A stretch of DNA of 64,000 bases from Methylobacterium amylolyticum (GCF_030700245.1 NZ_JAUYZI010000028.1:1-64000), one strand, 5' to 3'; counted from the stretch's first letter, positions 50,653 to 59,975 are shown. Program-made: numbers and translations. The notes: a model not told the origin generated them from the sequence alone.

Positions 50653-50889
50653 GGTTGCAAGTTGTTAACCCGAGCTCGGAGCCCTGGTGCGGATCGAACG
50701 GGCGGCGGAGCCGGGGATCCGACCTCGTACCGCCCCCGGTCCGAGGCTTCGCAATCCGTGGGGCCCCGTCACGCGCGAGCGGACGGCGCAGGCCCGAACA
50801 TCCGGGCGGTCCGCGAGGAGGATGCCCGTCGTCGCGGAGGGTGGCGAAGCAGCTTCGCCGACCGCACGGCTCGGCCCATCGCAGCCCGC

Positions 50890-50918
50890 AAAAAACCCCG
50901 CGCGGAGACCGCGCGGGG
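50890..50918 (-). terminator. Rho-independent terminator of katA
   Basis: On the minus strand, a perfect 10-bp stem (CCCCGCGCGG with CCGCGCGGGG) and a 3-nt loop are followed by TTTTTT. It begins about 49 nt after the catalase stop codon. A strong intrinsic terminator for the catalase transcript. Confidence 0.9.
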
Positions 50919-50966
50919 CTCAGATTCGGAACCGGCCCGGTCACCGGGCCGGCCACATCGAGAGAA

Positions 50967-52556
50967 TCACTCGGCGGCGACCTTGTGGGCCTGGGAGCCG
51001 TCCGCGTAGGTCTCGGCCTTGAGGCGCTTGCCCGGGGCGGCGCGGCCCGGCAGCGGCGGCAGGGCCTTGGCCTTCTCCAGATCGATGCCCGCACCCTCGG
51101 CGACGCGGCGGCCGTAATCCTCGTCCGCGTGCCAGAAGTGCCAGACCATCCGGAGCTGGATGGCTTCCGGGCACTGCTTCATGTCGCCCACGAGGTTGGC
51201 GATCAGGTCCTCGCGCTCCCAGTCCTGGAAGGAGCGGTAGCGAACTCCGGCCTGGGTGTAGTCGTCCTCGGTGCGCGAGGTCTGGTAGCGGCCGAGATTG
51301 CCGGTCACCGGCTGGTGATAGTCGCGCGCCGGCTTCGGCGCCTCGCGCAGGCCCTCGGCCAGCGTCGAGGGCTCGTAGTTGATGTGCCTGTTCGGGCCGG
51401 TGCCGTCGACGCCGTAGGTCATCTGGCCGTCGCGCTGGTTCGAATAGACCTTCACGCCGGGCTGCGGCGCGTTGATCGGCAGTTGCAGGTAGTTGGCCCC
51501 GACGCGGTAGCGCTGCGTGTCCGAGTAGGACAGCGTGCGGCCCTGGAGCATCTTGTCGTCCGAGAAGTCGATGCCGTCGACGAGCACGCCGGTGCCGAAC
51601 GCGGACTGCTCGACCTCGGCGAAGAAGTTGTCCGGCACCCGGTCGAGCACCATCCGGCCGCAGGGCAGCAGCGGGAACTGGTCGACGGGCCACAGCTTCG
51701 TGTCGTCCAAGGGATCGAACGACAGGTGGTCGTTCGGGCCGTCTGGCATGATCTGCACGCAGAATTCCCACTCGGGGAAGTTGCCGGCCTTGATGTTGTC
51801 GTAGAGGTCGCGCGTAGCGTGGCCCACGTCCTTGGCCTGGATCTCGGACGCCTGGGCCGAGGTCAGGTTGCGCACGCCCTGCTTCGGCTCCCAGTGGAAC
51901 TTGCAGAGCATGGCCTCGCCCTGATCGTTGACCAGCTTGTAGGTGTTGACGCCCGAGCCCTCCATCTCGCGGTAGTTCGCCGGGATGCCCCAGGGCGACT
52001 TCAGGTGCGTCACCATGTGGATCGCTTCGGGGTGCTGAGCCACGAAGTCGAAGAACCGCCACGCCTCCTGCCGGTTCGTCACCGGATCGGGCTTGAACGC
52101 GTGGATCATGTCGGGGAACTTGATCGCGTCGCGGATGAAGAACACCTTGAGGTTGTTGCCCACGAGGTCCCAGTTGCCCTCGACGGTCTTGAACTTGACC
52201 GCGAAGCCGCGCGGGTCGCGCTCGGTCTCAGGCGACTCCTTGGCGCCGGCGACAGTGGAGAAGCGCACGAACATCGGCGTCTTCACGCCGGTCTCGTTCA
52301 GCACGCGGGCGCGGGTGTACTTGGAGGCCGGCTCGTCGCCGATCTTGCCGTAGGCCTCGAACCAGCCGTGGGCGCCGGCGCCGCGGGCGTGGACCACGCG
52401 CTCCGGGATGCGCTCGCGGTCGAAGTGGGTGATCTTCTCGATGAACTGGTAGTTCTCGAGGGTCGCCGGGCCCCGCTCACCGACCGTGCGCGTGCTCTGG
52501 TTGTCGCGGACCGGATGGCCCTGGCGGGTGGTCAGGATCGGGCGCTGATCGCTCAT
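50967..52556 (-). CDS. katA: Catalase, KatA-type monofunctional haem catalase (529 aa)
   Basis: All active-site residues are visible: the distal His in RVVHARGAGAHG, Asn in DLVGNNLKVFFI, the Phe and Ser region RFSTVAGAKES, and the proximal haem-ligand Tyr in SYSDTQRYRVGANY. The length suits small-subunit clade 3-type catalases. It dismutates hydrogen peroxide in the cytoplasm. It is transcribed divergently from an oxyR gene, with an OxyR-like site between them, and is followed by a strong terminator, so it is probably a monocistronic peroxide-inducible gene. Confidence 0.96.
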   Translation of the reverse strand: MSDQRPILTTRQGHPVRDNQSTRTVGERGPATLENYQFIEKITHFDRERIPERVVHARGAGAHGWFEAYGKIGDEPASKYTRARVLNETGVKTPMFVRFSTVAGAKESPETERDPRGFAVKFKTVEGNWDLVGNNLKVFFIRDAIKFPDMIHAFKPDPVTNRQEAWRFFDFVAQHPEAIHMVTHLKSPWGIPANYREMEGSGVNTYKLVNDQGEAMLCKFHWEPKQGVRNLTSAQASEIQAKDVGHATRDLYDNIKAGNFPEWEFCVQIMPDGPNDHLSFDPLDDTKLWPVDQFPLLPCGRMVLDRVPDNFFAEVEQSAFGTGVLVDGIDFSDDKMLQGRTLSYSDTQRYRVGANYLQLPINAPQPGVKVYSNQRDGQMTYGVDGTGPNRHINYEPSTLAEGLREAPKPARDYHQPVTGNLGRYQTSRTEDDYTQAGVRYRSFQDWEREDLIANLVGDMKQCPEAIQLRMVWHFWHADEDYGRRVAEGAGIDLEKAKALPPLPGRAAPGKRLKAETYADGSQAHKVAAE

Positions 52557-52659
52557 GCGTGTCGTCTCTCCGTGGGCTGGGTCGACCCCGATATGGGGTC
52601 TCGACTCCAGACTGGAACCGTTCCGGCCTTGTTATGAGGCCGGCCGGATCGCGGAGCAA

Positions 52660-52696
52660 ATGCATCGTCGCAAAGACAGTGATAGACACAGCCTAT
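52660..52696. promoter_or_regulatory. OxyR-type binding site between katA and oxyR
   Basis: ATAG at 52682 and CTAT at 52693, exactly seven bases apart, match the OxyR half-operator. Two further tetrads upstream with the same 7-nt spacing match partly (ATGC and CAAA, two of four bases each). The right tetrad overlaps the oxyR start codon, so binding would repress oxyR and, when oxidised, could activate katA about 105 nt away. Confidence 0.6.
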
Positions 52697-53627
52697 GAAT
52701 CTGGCCGGTCTCTCCCTGCGCGACCTGGAATACGTGGTGGCCGTGGCCGACGAGGGTCATTTCGGCCGCGCTTCCGAGCGCTGCAACGTCAGCCAGCCGA
52801 CGCTGAGCGTGCAGGTGCGGAAGCTGGAGGCGGCGCTCGGGCTCACCCTGTTCGAGCGCTCGAACCGCCGGATCCTGCTCACCGAGGCCGGTCAGGGCAT
52901 CGTCCGGCAGGCCCGGGTGGTGCTGGCGGAGGCGCAGCGGCTGCTGGCGCTGGCGACGGAAGGGCGCGGCTCGCCGCTCACGGGCCGGCTGACGCTCGCG
53001 GCGATCCAGACGCTCGGGCCCTACTTCTTTCCGGTGGTGCTGCGCCCGCTGCGCCAGGAATTCCCGCTGCTGGCGCTGTCGCTGTCGGAGGGGCGGACCG
53101 CCGAGATCGTCGAGGGCCTGCGGGACGGGCGGATCGACGCCGCGCTGATCTCCCTGCCGGTGCCGCAGGGCGGGCTCGCGCTCTCGCCGCTGTTCGTCGA
53201 GCCGTTCCACCTCGCCTGCCCGGCCGAGCACCCGCTGGCGCAGGGCGGCGCGCTCTCGGCGACCGCCATCGCCGGGCCGGACCTGCTGCTGCTCGACGAG
53301 GGCAACTGCCTGCGCGACCAAGCCATCGCCGCCTGCGGCGCGGGGTCCGCGGCGGGCCGGCACGCCACCAGCCTGGAGACCCTGCGCTCGATGGTGGCCG
53401 CCGGGGCGGGCTACACCCTGCTGCCGGCGCTCGCCGTGCCCGCCGGCCCGGATGCCAGCGGCCTCACCGTCACCCGCGCCTTCGATGTGGACGGGCCGGG
53501 CCGGACCATCGCCCTGGCGTGGCGAGCGAGCGACCCGCGGTCGGCCGGGCTGGCGCATCTGGCAGCCTTCTTCCGCGCCCATGCCCCGCCGGGCACCGCC
53601 GCCTGCCGGGACGCCGCGATTGCGTGA
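52695..53627 (+). CDS. oxyR: Hydrogen peroxide sensor, LysR-type OxyR (310 aa)
   Basis: The N-terminal LysR helix-turn-helix (LEYVVAVADEGHFGRASERC with SQPTLSVQVRKLE) is joined to the effector domain that carries both redox cysteines, Cys205 and Cys214 in LDEGNCLRDQAIAACG, spaced nine apart as in E. coli OxyR. The position next to katA with an OxyR-type site confirms the identity. Oxidation by peroxide forms the disulfide and switches DNA binding. The ATG at 52695 is supported by alignment with the family N-terminus. Confidence 0.94.
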   Translation: MNLAGLSLRDLEYVVAVADEGHFGRASERCNVSQPTLSVQVRKLEAALGLTLFERSNRRILLTEAGQGIVRQARVVLAEAQRLLALATEGRGSPLTGRLTLAAIQTLGPYFFPVVLRPLRQEFPLLALSLSEGRTAEIVEGLRDGRIDAALISLPVPQGGLALSPLFVEPFHLACPAEHPLAQGGALSATAIAGPDLLLLDEGNCLRDQAIAACGAGSAAGRHATSLETLRSMVAAGAGYTLLPALAVPAGPDASGLTVTRAFDVDGPGRTIALAWRASDPRSAGLAHLAAFFRAHAPPGTAACRDAAIA

Positions 53628-53694
53628 ACCGCGCGGCGCTGTACCGGCCGCGTGCCCGGGCCTATCACGGCCCGGGACGGAGCGGAGGCGGCGG

Positions 53695-55194
53695 ATGCGG
53701 TGGAAGCGGATCGCGGCGGCGGCCGTCGCCGCCGGGGTAGCCCAGGGTGCGGCGGCCGAGGAGGCGGCGCGCGACACCTTCGCGCGCATCGACGCGATCG
53801 ACCGCGCCTCCCTGGTGATGACGGTGGAGACGGGCATCGTCCCGCGCGCCCTCGGCGCCCGGATCGCCCGCGCCCTCGACCGGGTCGCCGCCGATGCCGA
53901 CAAGCCCGGTGCGGCGCGACCCGACGACTACCTGAAGATCGAGCCGCTGATCACCGCGGTCGCCGGGCCTGACGCGACGCGGATGCATGCCGGCCGCAGC
54001 CGCCAGGACATCATCCCGACGGTGCTCAAGCTGGAGCAGCGCGACCGGCTCCTCGACCTCGCCGGGGCGCTCGACGCGGCGCGGGCGAGCCTGCTCGCGG
54101 TGGCGGTGCGCGAGGCCGACACGATCGTGCCGGCCTACACCAACGGCGTGCAGGCGCAGCCGACGACGCTCGGCCACTACCTGCTCGGCTACGCGGCCGC
54201 GCTCGCCCGCGACGCGGACCGCCTGCACGAGGCGTGGGCGCGGGTGAACCTGTCGCCGCTGGGGGCCGCGGCGCTCGGCACGTCGAGCTTTCCCGTGGAC
54301 CGCAAGCGCCTCGCTGCGCTGCTCGGCTTCGACGCGCCGGTGGAGAACAGCTACGACGCGGGCCAGCTCGCGCCGATGGACCTCGGCCTGGAGCTGACCG
54401 GCGTGGCCGCCAACCTCGCCACCACGGCCGGCAGCTTCGCGCAGGATCTCTACGCCCAGTACCACCAGACCCGGCCCTGGATCCTGCTGCGCGAGGGCGC
54501 GCTGACGGGGCCGAGCAGCATCATGCCGCAGAAGCGCAACCCGGTGGCGCTCTACAGCCTGCGCATGACGGCGAGCGACGTGGTCGGCGGCGCCCAGGCC
54601 TTCACGATCATGGCGCACAACGTCGATTCGGGCATGCCCGACTACAAGCGCAACCAAGCGCAGCCGCCGGCGCGGACGCTCGCCGAGGCCGTCACCCTGT
54701 GCCGCCGCTGGACGAGCGTCCTCGACGGTCTGGTGGTGGATCGTGCGCGCGCCGCGGACGAGGTCGCGGCCGACTATTCCACCACCACCGAGCTCGCCGA
54801 CCGGCTCCAGCGCGAGGCCGACGTGCCGTTCCGGCTCGGCCACCACTTCGCCTCCGAGCTGGTGAGCTACGGGCGGAGCCACGACCTGCGCCCGGCCGAC
54901 CTGCCGTTCGCCGCGGTGAAGCGGATCTACGCGGAGGCCGCGGCGGGCTCGGGCCTGTCGCCGGAGCTGCCCCTCGACGAGGCGTCGTTCCGCGCGGCCC
55001 TCTCGGCGCGGGGCATGGTCGACGCGGCCAAGGGTCTCGGCGGTCCGCAGCCGCCCGAGGTCCGGCGGATGCTCGCCGCGGCGCAGGCCCGGCTCGACGC
55101 GGACCGGGCGTGGCTCGACGCCCGGCGCAAGGGCCTCGCCGGGGCGCAGGCGGGGCTGCGGGCCGCCTTCGCGTCGCTCCTGACGGAGCCGTGA
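53695..55194 (+). CDS. Argininosuccinate-lyase-like protein with an N-terminal export signal (499 aa)
   Basis: The fumarase/aspartase superfamily signature GPSSIMPQKRNP is present with HAGRSRQDIIPT and AYTNGVQAQPTTLGHYLLGY, so this belongs to the argininosuccinate lyase group. Unlike the housekeeping enzyme, the protein begins with MRWKRIAAAAVAAGVAQGAAAEEAARD, a signal peptide with an AAA-EE cleavage site, and GGAGG before the ATG supports that start. Periplasmic action on an amine or dicarboxylic substrate is therefore suggested. It follows oxyR by 67 nt. Whether it truly cleaves argininosuccinate is doubtful. Confidence 0.8.
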   Translation: MRWKRIAAAAVAAGVAQGAAAEEAARDTFARIDAIDRASLVMTVETGIVPRALGARIARALDRVAADADKPGAARPDDYLKIEPLITAVAGPDATRMHAGRSRQDIIPTVLKLEQRDRLLDLAGALDAARASLLAVAVREADTIVPAYTNGVQAQPTTLGHYLLGYAAALARDADRLHEAWARVNLSPLGAAALGTSSFPVDRKRLAALLGFDAPVENSYDAGQLAPMDLGLELTGVAANLATTAGSFAQDLYAQYHQTRPWILLREGALTGPSSIMPQKRNPVALYSLRMTASDVVGGAQAFTIMAHNVDSGMPDYKRNQAQPPARTLAEAVTLCRRWTSVLDGLVVDRARAADEVAADYSTTTELADRLQREADVPFRLGHHFASELVSYGRSHDLRPADLPFAAVKRIYAEAAAGSGLSPELPLDEASFRAALSARGMVDAAKGLGGPQPPEVRRMLAAAQARLDADRAWLDARRKGLAGAQAGLRAAFASLLTEP

Positions 55195-55291
55195 AGCCGG
55201 AACGGACCGGCCCGACCGTGACAGGACGGCCCCGCCGGTGTAGCGGGCGGACCCGACGCCCGTCGCTGACGGGCCCTTCCGACCGATCGCC

Positions 55292-56347
55292 GTGCCCCCC
55301 TTCCGCACCCTCGCCCTGTGGATCGCCCTCGTGGCGGCCTCCGGCGCCATCGCCTACGGCCTGACGCTCGCCCGCTTCCCGGCCGCCCTGCTGCTCGGCC
55401 CGATGATCGCGGCGATCGCGTTCGGCGTCGGCGGCTCGCGGCTGCACGTGCCCAAGCGCGGGTTCCAGGCGTCGCAGGCGATGATCGGCTGCCTCGTGGC
55501 ACACGCGGTGACGGGCCAGATCGCCCAGACCCTGCTCGACGACGGCCTGCTGATCGTCGCCGTGGTGCTGGTGACGGTGGCCGCGAGCGGCTTTGTCGGC
55601 TGGATGCTGACCCGGCTGCGGATCCTGCCCGGCACCACCGCGGCCTGGGGCTCCTCGCCCGGCGGCGCCTCGGCGATGGTGGCGATGGCCGAGGATTTCG
55701 GGGCCGACCCCCGGCTCGTCGCGTTCATGCAGTACGTGCGCGTCGCGGCCGTGGTGTTCTCCGCCTCGCTCGCCGCCCGCCTCCTGATGGCCGAGCCAGC
55801 GGCCGGCGCCGCGGCCGTGGCGGAGTCGGAGGGCGTGACCTCGGTGCTCGCGACGCTGGCGGTGGCGGTGGTCGGGGCGGTCGGTGCCCTGGCCCTGCGG
55901 GTGCCGGCCGGCGCGCAGATCGGCCCGATGGTGCTCGGCAGCGTGCTGCACGCCACCGGGGTCGCGCGCATGGCGCTGCCGCTGCCGATCCTCGAACTCG
56001 CCTACGCCTGCATCGGCTGGTACGTCGGCCTGCGCTTCACCCGCGAGACCCTGCGGCTGACCTTCACCGCCCTGCCCGGCATCCTGACGGCGACCTTCGC
56101 CGTGATCGCGCTCTGCGCCGGCTGGGCCTGGGTGCTCACCCTGCTGCTGCCGATCGACCTGCTCACCGCCGTGCTCGCCACCAGCCCCGGCGGCCTCGAC
56201 TCGGTGGCGATCATCGCGGTCGGCTCGCAGGCCGACGTGTCGTTCGTGCTGGCGGTGCAGACCCTGCGGCTGTTCGTGGTGCTGATCACCGGGCCGCTGC
56301 TCGCCAAGTGGATCAGCCGCTCGGCGCCCGGGGGGACGGCCTCGTGA
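55292..56347 (+). CDS. AbrB-family (ammonia monooxygenase-like) membrane protein (351 aa)
   Basis: Ten or so hydrophobic segments in two repeats of the AbrB membrane family (PF05145-type): GSRLHVPKRGFQASQAMIGCLVAHA and PGTTAAWGSSPGGASAMVAMAEDF, then in the second half LLTAVLATSPGGLDSVAIIAVGSQADVSFVLAVQTLRLFVV. It is unrelated to the AbrB DNA-binding fold. The function is poorly known; a transporter role has been suggested for the family. The GTG start is followed by a gene that overlaps its stop by four bases. Confidence 0.85.
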   Translation: MPPFRTLALWIALVAASGAIAYGLTLARFPAALLLGPMIAAIAFGVGGSRLHVPKRGFQASQAMIGCLVAHAVTGQIAQTLLDDGLLIVAVVLVTVAASGFVGWMLTRLRILPGTTAAWGSSPGGASAMVAMAEDFGADPRLVAFMQYVRVAAVVFSASLAARLLMAEPAAGAAAVAESEGVTSVLATLAVAVVGAVGALALRVPAGAQIGPMVLGSVLHATGVARMALPLPILELAYACIGWYVGLRFTRETLRLTFTALPGILTATFAVIALCAGWAWVLTLLLPIDLLTAVLATSPGGLDSVAIIAVGSQADVSFVLAVQTLRLFVVLITGPLLAKWISRSAPGGTAS

Positions 56348-56691
56348 ACGCGCTGTGGCTGGCCTTCCTCAACTCCTGGCGCGGCCTGCATCACGGTGCC
56401 CGAACCGAGCGGGCGGTGCGGCAGGAACTCGCGCTGCTGGCGCTCGGGGTGCCCGTCGCGCTGCTGTTGGGCTCCGGCCTGTGGGTGCGGGTCGCTCTGG
56501 TGGCGAGCCTGCTGCTGATGCTCGCCGCCGAGTTCCTGAACACGGCGGTGGAGAAGCTGTGCGACCACCTCCATCCCGGCCACGACCCGGCGATCGGCCG
56601 GGTGAAGGACCTCGCCTCGGCCGGAACCTTCATGGCGCAGGTGACCGCCCTGCTGGTCTGGGTCGCGGCGTTGATCGACCGGCTGGGCTGA
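56344..56691 (+). CDS. dgkA: Diacylglycerol kinase, prokaryotic type (115 aa)
   Basis: A small three-helix integral membrane kinase. The catalytic segment AAEFLNTAVEKLCDHLHPGHDP and the downstream GRVKDLASAGTFMAQ match DgkA, including the Glu and Asn of the ENTAIE-type motif and the KDxxSAAV-type block. It phosphorylates diacylglycerol to phosphatidate in the inner membrane during membrane-derived glucan or lipid turnover. The GTG overlaps the stop of the AbrB-family gene by four bases. Confidence 0.9.
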   Translation: MNALWLAFLNSWRGLHHGARTERAVRQELALLALGVPVALLLGSGLWVRVALVASLLLMLAAEFLNTAVEKLCDHLHPGHDPAIGRVKDLASAGTFMAQVTALLVWVAALIDRLG

Positions 56692-56764
56692 CCGCAGCGC
56701 CCTCGCCTCCCGGGCCGCCAGGGTCTATCAGCCGCCTCGCAGGCTCGAGCCCAGACCACCGCCC

Positions 56765-58291
56765 ATGACCGACTACATCAAGAAGATCCTGACCGCGCGC
56801 GTCTACGACGTGGCGATCGAGAGCCCGCTCGACCCGATGCCGCGGCTGTCCAAGCGGCTGGAGCGGCCGGTACTGCTCAAGCGCGAGGATCTCCAGGCGG
56901 TCTTCTCATTCAAGCTGCGCGGCGCCTACAACAAGATGTCGGGGCTCGACGCGGAGCAGATCTCCCGCGGCGTGGTCTGCGCCTCGGCGGGCAACCACGC
57001 GCAGGGCGTGGCGCTGGCCGCCGCCAAGCTCGGGGCGCGGGCGGTGATCGTGATGCCGCGCACCACCCCCTCGATCAAGGTCGAGGCCTGCCGCGCGCGG
57101 GGCGCCGAGGTGATCCTGCACGGCGACGCCTTCGACGAGGCGCTCGCCGAGGCCAAGCGCCTTGAGGCGGCCGAGGGCCTGACCTTCCTGCACCCGTTCG
57201 ACGACGCCGACGTGATCGCCGGTCAGGGCACGATCGGCAAGGAGATCCTGGAGCAGCATACCGGGCCGATCGAGGCGATCTTCGTCCCCGTGGGCGGCGG
57301 TGGGCTGGCCGCCGGCATCGCGACCTTCGTGAAGTACCTGCGCCCCGGGACGAAGGTGATCGGCGTCGAGCCGGAGGACGCCGCCTGCATGGCCGCGGCG
57401 CTCGCCGCCGGCACGCGGGTCAGCCTGCCCTCGGTCGGGCTGTTCGCCGACGGCGTCGCCGTGCGGCAGGCCGGCGAGGAGACCTTCCGCCTGTGCCGCG
57501 AGCACCTGGACGAAGTGATCACCGTCGACACCGACGCGATGTGCGCGGCGGTCAAGGACATCTTCGACGACACCCGCGCGGTCTCGGAGCCCTCGGGTGC
57601 CCTGAGCCTCGCCGGCGCCAAGGTCTACGCCGAGCGCGAGGGGGGGACCGGCACGCTGGTGGCGATCTCGTCGGGCGCGAACCTCAACTTCGACCGCCTG
57701 CGCCACATCGCCGAGCGCGCCGAGATCGGCGAGCAGCGCGAGGTGCTGATCGGCGTCACCATCCCCGAGCGGCCGGGGGCCTACCGCGCCTTCATCAACG
57801 CGCTCGGGCCCCGCGCCATCACCGAGTTCAACTACCGCCAGGCGGCCTCGGCCGAGGCGCAGATCTTCGTCGGCATCAACCTCACCGGCGGGCGGCGGGA
57901 GAAGCAGGCGCTGATCGGCGACCTGCGCGGGGCCGGCTACCGGGTGCTCGACATGAGCGACAACGAGATGGCCAAGGTCCACGTGCGCTACATGGTCGGC
58001 GGCCGCAGCCCCGGGCTCGCGGACGAGCGTCTCTACCGGTTCCAGTTCCCGGAGCGGCCGGGCGCGCTGATGAAGTTCCTCGACGCCCTGGGGCCGGACT
58101 TCGACATCACCCTGTTCCACTACCGCAACCACGGCGCCGATTACGGGCGGGTGCTGGCCGGCATCCGGGTCCCGCCGCAGGAGCGGGCGCGGTTCGACGC
58201 GGCGATCGAGGATCTGGGCTACCCGGCCACCGACGAGACCGAGAACCCGGCCTACCGCCTGTTCCTCGACGGGGAGGCGGCCCGGGCCTGA
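56765..58291 (+). CDS. ilvA: Threonine ammonia-lyase, biosynthetic type with two ACT-like domains (508 aa)
   Basis: The PLP-binding Lys lies in VFSFKLRGAYNKM, the phosphate-binding glycines in VPVGGGGLAAGIATF, and a Ser/Gly loop in SEPSGALSLAGA. Residues about 325-508 form two ACT-like regulatory domains (IGVTIPERPGAYRAFINALG and RYRFQFPERPGALMKFLDAL-type), so isoleucine feedback is expected. It converts threonine to 2-oxobutanoate at the start of isoleucine synthesis. The gene stands alone on the plus strand, 73 nt after dgkA. Confidence 0.94.
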   Translation: MTDYIKKILTARVYDVAIESPLDPMPRLSKRLERPVLLKREDLQAVFSFKLRGAYNKMSGLDAEQISRGVVCASAGNHAQGVALAAAKLGARAVIVMPRTTPSIKVEACRARGAEVILHGDAFDEALAEAKRLEAAEGLTFLHPFDDADVIAGQGTIGKEILEQHTGPIEAIFVPVGGGGLAAGIATFVKYLRPGTKVIGVEPEDAACMAAALAAGTRVSLPSVGLFADGVAVRQAGEETFRLCREHLDEVITVDTDAMCAAVKDIFDDTRAVSEPSGALSLAGAKVYAEREGGTGTLVAISSGANLNFDRLRHIAERAEIGEQREVLIGVTIPERPGAYRAFINALGPRAITEFNYRQAASAEAQIFVGINLTGGRREKQALIGDLRGAGYRVLDMSDNEMAKVHVRYMVGGRSPGLADERLYRFQFPERPGALMKFLDALGPDFDITLFHYRNHGADYGRVLAGIRVPPQERARFDAAIEDLGYPATDETENPAYRLFLDGEAARA

Positions 58292-58295
58292 GCGC

Positions 58296-58955
58296 TCACC
58301 CCGCGACCGTCTCCACCGAGATCACGTTCGGAAGCTCCCGGAGCTGTCGGGCGATGGTCTCGACGCTGGTACGGGACAGCCGCACGAACTCCACCGTCAC
58401 CTCCTCGCAGGCCGGGTCCTCCGCGGGCCGGACCGTGAACTGGCGCACCCGCGAGGCCCGGGCGCCGGTCACCCCGTTGAGGGTGTCGATGGAGAGCGTG
58501 CCGCGCCGCACCGTCAGCCGCAGGGTGTGGGTCCGCATCCGGTCGCGCCAGCGCTCCTCGAACGGCTTCACCCCGGCGAGGATTCCGACGACGAGGGCCG
58601 TGGTGGCGAGCGCCGGCACGTAGAGGCCGGCGCCGACCGCGAGGCCGATGGCCGCCACGCCCCACAGGCTCGCGGCGGTGGTCAGTCCCTTCACCACCTC
58701 GCCGCGCAGCAGGATCGTGCCGGCCCCGAGGAAGCCGATGCCGGACACGACCTGGGCGGCGATGCGCGAGGGATCGAGGACGACGTTCTTCGTGCCGAGC
58801 ACGTCGGCGAAGCCGAACGCCGAGACCAGCATGATCAGGCACGAGCCGACGCAGACCAGCATGTGGGTGCGCAGGCCTGCCGCCCACAGCAGGCGTTCCC
58901 GCTCCAGGCCGACCACGCTGCCGAACAGGGCGGCGAGCGCCAAGCGCGCCACCAT
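58296..58955 (-). CDS. MgtC/SapB-family membrane protein (219 aa)
   Basis: The MgtC start LALAALFGSVVGLERERLLWAAGLRTHMLVCVG and SGIGFLGAGTILLRG are clear, followed by further membrane segments and a cytoplasmic ACT-like C-terminal domain (residues about 140-219). MgtC proteins affect survival at low magnesium and inhibit the F-type ATP synthase in Salmonella. The ATG at 58955 has no good ribosome site; a GGGAGGGG lies 19-26 nt upstream and an earlier non-ATG start that keeps a few more residues is possible. It is convergent with ilvA. Confidence 0.86.
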   Translation of the reverse strand: MVARLALAALFGSVVGLERERLLWAAGLRTHMLVCVGSCLIMLVSAFGFADVLGTKNVVLDPSRIAAQVVSGIGFLGAGTILLRGEVVKGLTTAASLWGVAAIGLAVGAGLYVPALATTALVVGILAGVKPFEERWRDRMRTHTLRLTVRRGTLSIDTLNGVTGARASRVRQFTVRPAEDPACEEVTVEFVRLSRTSVETIARQLRELPNVISVETVAG

Positions 58956-59006
58956 CTCGCCGTTGCCGATCAGTTCGCCCCTCCCCCGATTCGCGCCGTC
59001 CCGCGG

Positions 59007-59975
59007 TCAGGCCGCGCCGAGGGCCGCCTTCTCGACCTCGTAGGCCGCGCGCACCGCGGCCGCGCCGTAGGCCCGCTCCAGGCGGCGGACGGTGAAATGG
59101 GCCCGCGCCGTCGATTGGAAATGGTTCATGAAGGCGGTGTTCACCGCCGCCCCGCCGAGGGCGCCGAGGATCGGCACCGCCTGGGCGGCGACCTTCTGCG
59201 AGACCACGATCCCGAAGCGGGCGGCGATCTGCGCGGTGAAGCGCATGAGCGCCGGGGCGGACTGGTCGAGCAGCGTCTTGCTGCCGGCGTAGCGCGCCGC
59301 CTCGGCCATGGTCTTGGCCAGCGCGGCGCGGACCGCGAAGTAGCCGCTCTCCGTGAGGGCGGGGCCGGCCTCCGCGGCGAGCGTCCCGGACAGGGCGCCG
59401 GACAGGGCGCCCTTGCCACCCCCGAGCGCGAAGACCTGCACGCAGGCCAGCGCCCCCTCGGGGCTGTCCAGGTTCTCGCCCTCCTCGCGGGCGATCTCGG
59501 CGATCGAGCGCAGCATCAGGGTCGTCGAGACCGGCAATTCGACGGCGAGCGTCGCGAGGCCGAAGGCGCCGCCGACCGCGCCGGAGACGGCGGCGAGCGC
59601 CTTGTGCTTGGCCTCCCCGCCGCCCAGCAGGCGGGCGAGACGGCCCTCGGTGCGCGCGGTCGCGGCCTCGATCGCGGTGCCGCCTGCGGGGACCACCTCC
59701 GTGGCGGGCAGCGTCGCGAGCGCGACCCGCAGGGCACCGCGCATCGCCGCCTCGGTGCTGCGGCCCACCGCCTCGGTGACCGGCGTCGGCAGCGAGCGGC
59801 CGATGATGTCGAGGGGCGCGCCGGCGGCCGCCGAGAGGCGGGCGGCCAGCCCCGGCCGCTCCAGCGCCAGCACCGCCCGGCGCAGCGCGGCGCGGTCGGC
59901 CTCGCTCAGCGTCGCCGACGCGGGCTCGGCCGCCGGCAGCACGTCGCCGGTGAGGGTGAGATCGCTCGTGCTCAT
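59007..59975 (-). CDS. EcsC-family protein (322 aa)
   Basis: The C-terminal two thirds matches the EcsC family: AVGGAFGLATLAVELPVSTTLMLRSIAEIAREEGENLD, then CVQVFALGG and AAVNTAFMNHFQSTARAHFTVRRLER. The protein is Ala-rich and helical with weak hydrophobic stretches, likely peripheral to the membrane. EcsC is associated with an ABC transporter in Bacillus, but its role is unknown. The ATG at 59975 follows GGGGA; a start nine codons upstream is possible. Confidence 0.82.
   Translation of the reverse strand: MSTSDLTLTGDVLPAAEPASATLSEADRAALRRAVLALERPGLAARLSAAAGAPLDIIGRSLPTPVTEAVGRSTEAAMRGALRVALATLPATEVVPAGGTAIEAATARTEGRLARLLGGGEAKHKALAAVSGAVGGAFGLATLAVELPVSTTLMLRSIAEIAREEGENLDSPEGALACVQVFALGGGKGALSGALSGTLAAEAGPALTESGYFAVRAALAKTMAEAARYAGSKTLLDQSAPALMRFTAQIAARFGIVVSQKVAAQAVPILGALGGAAVNTAFMNHFQSTARAHFTVRRLERAYGAAAVRAAYEVEKAALGAA

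Larger units (their letters stand above)
50186..50966. other. Long intergenic region with palindromes and a terminator
   Basis: This 781-nt stretch contains no gene that I can support. It holds the repeat element at 50475-50619, a smaller hairpin just after it at 50625, and the katA terminator at 50890. The first 290 nt probably include the promoter of the monooxygenase gene; I see nothing else identifiable there. Confidence 0.55.
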
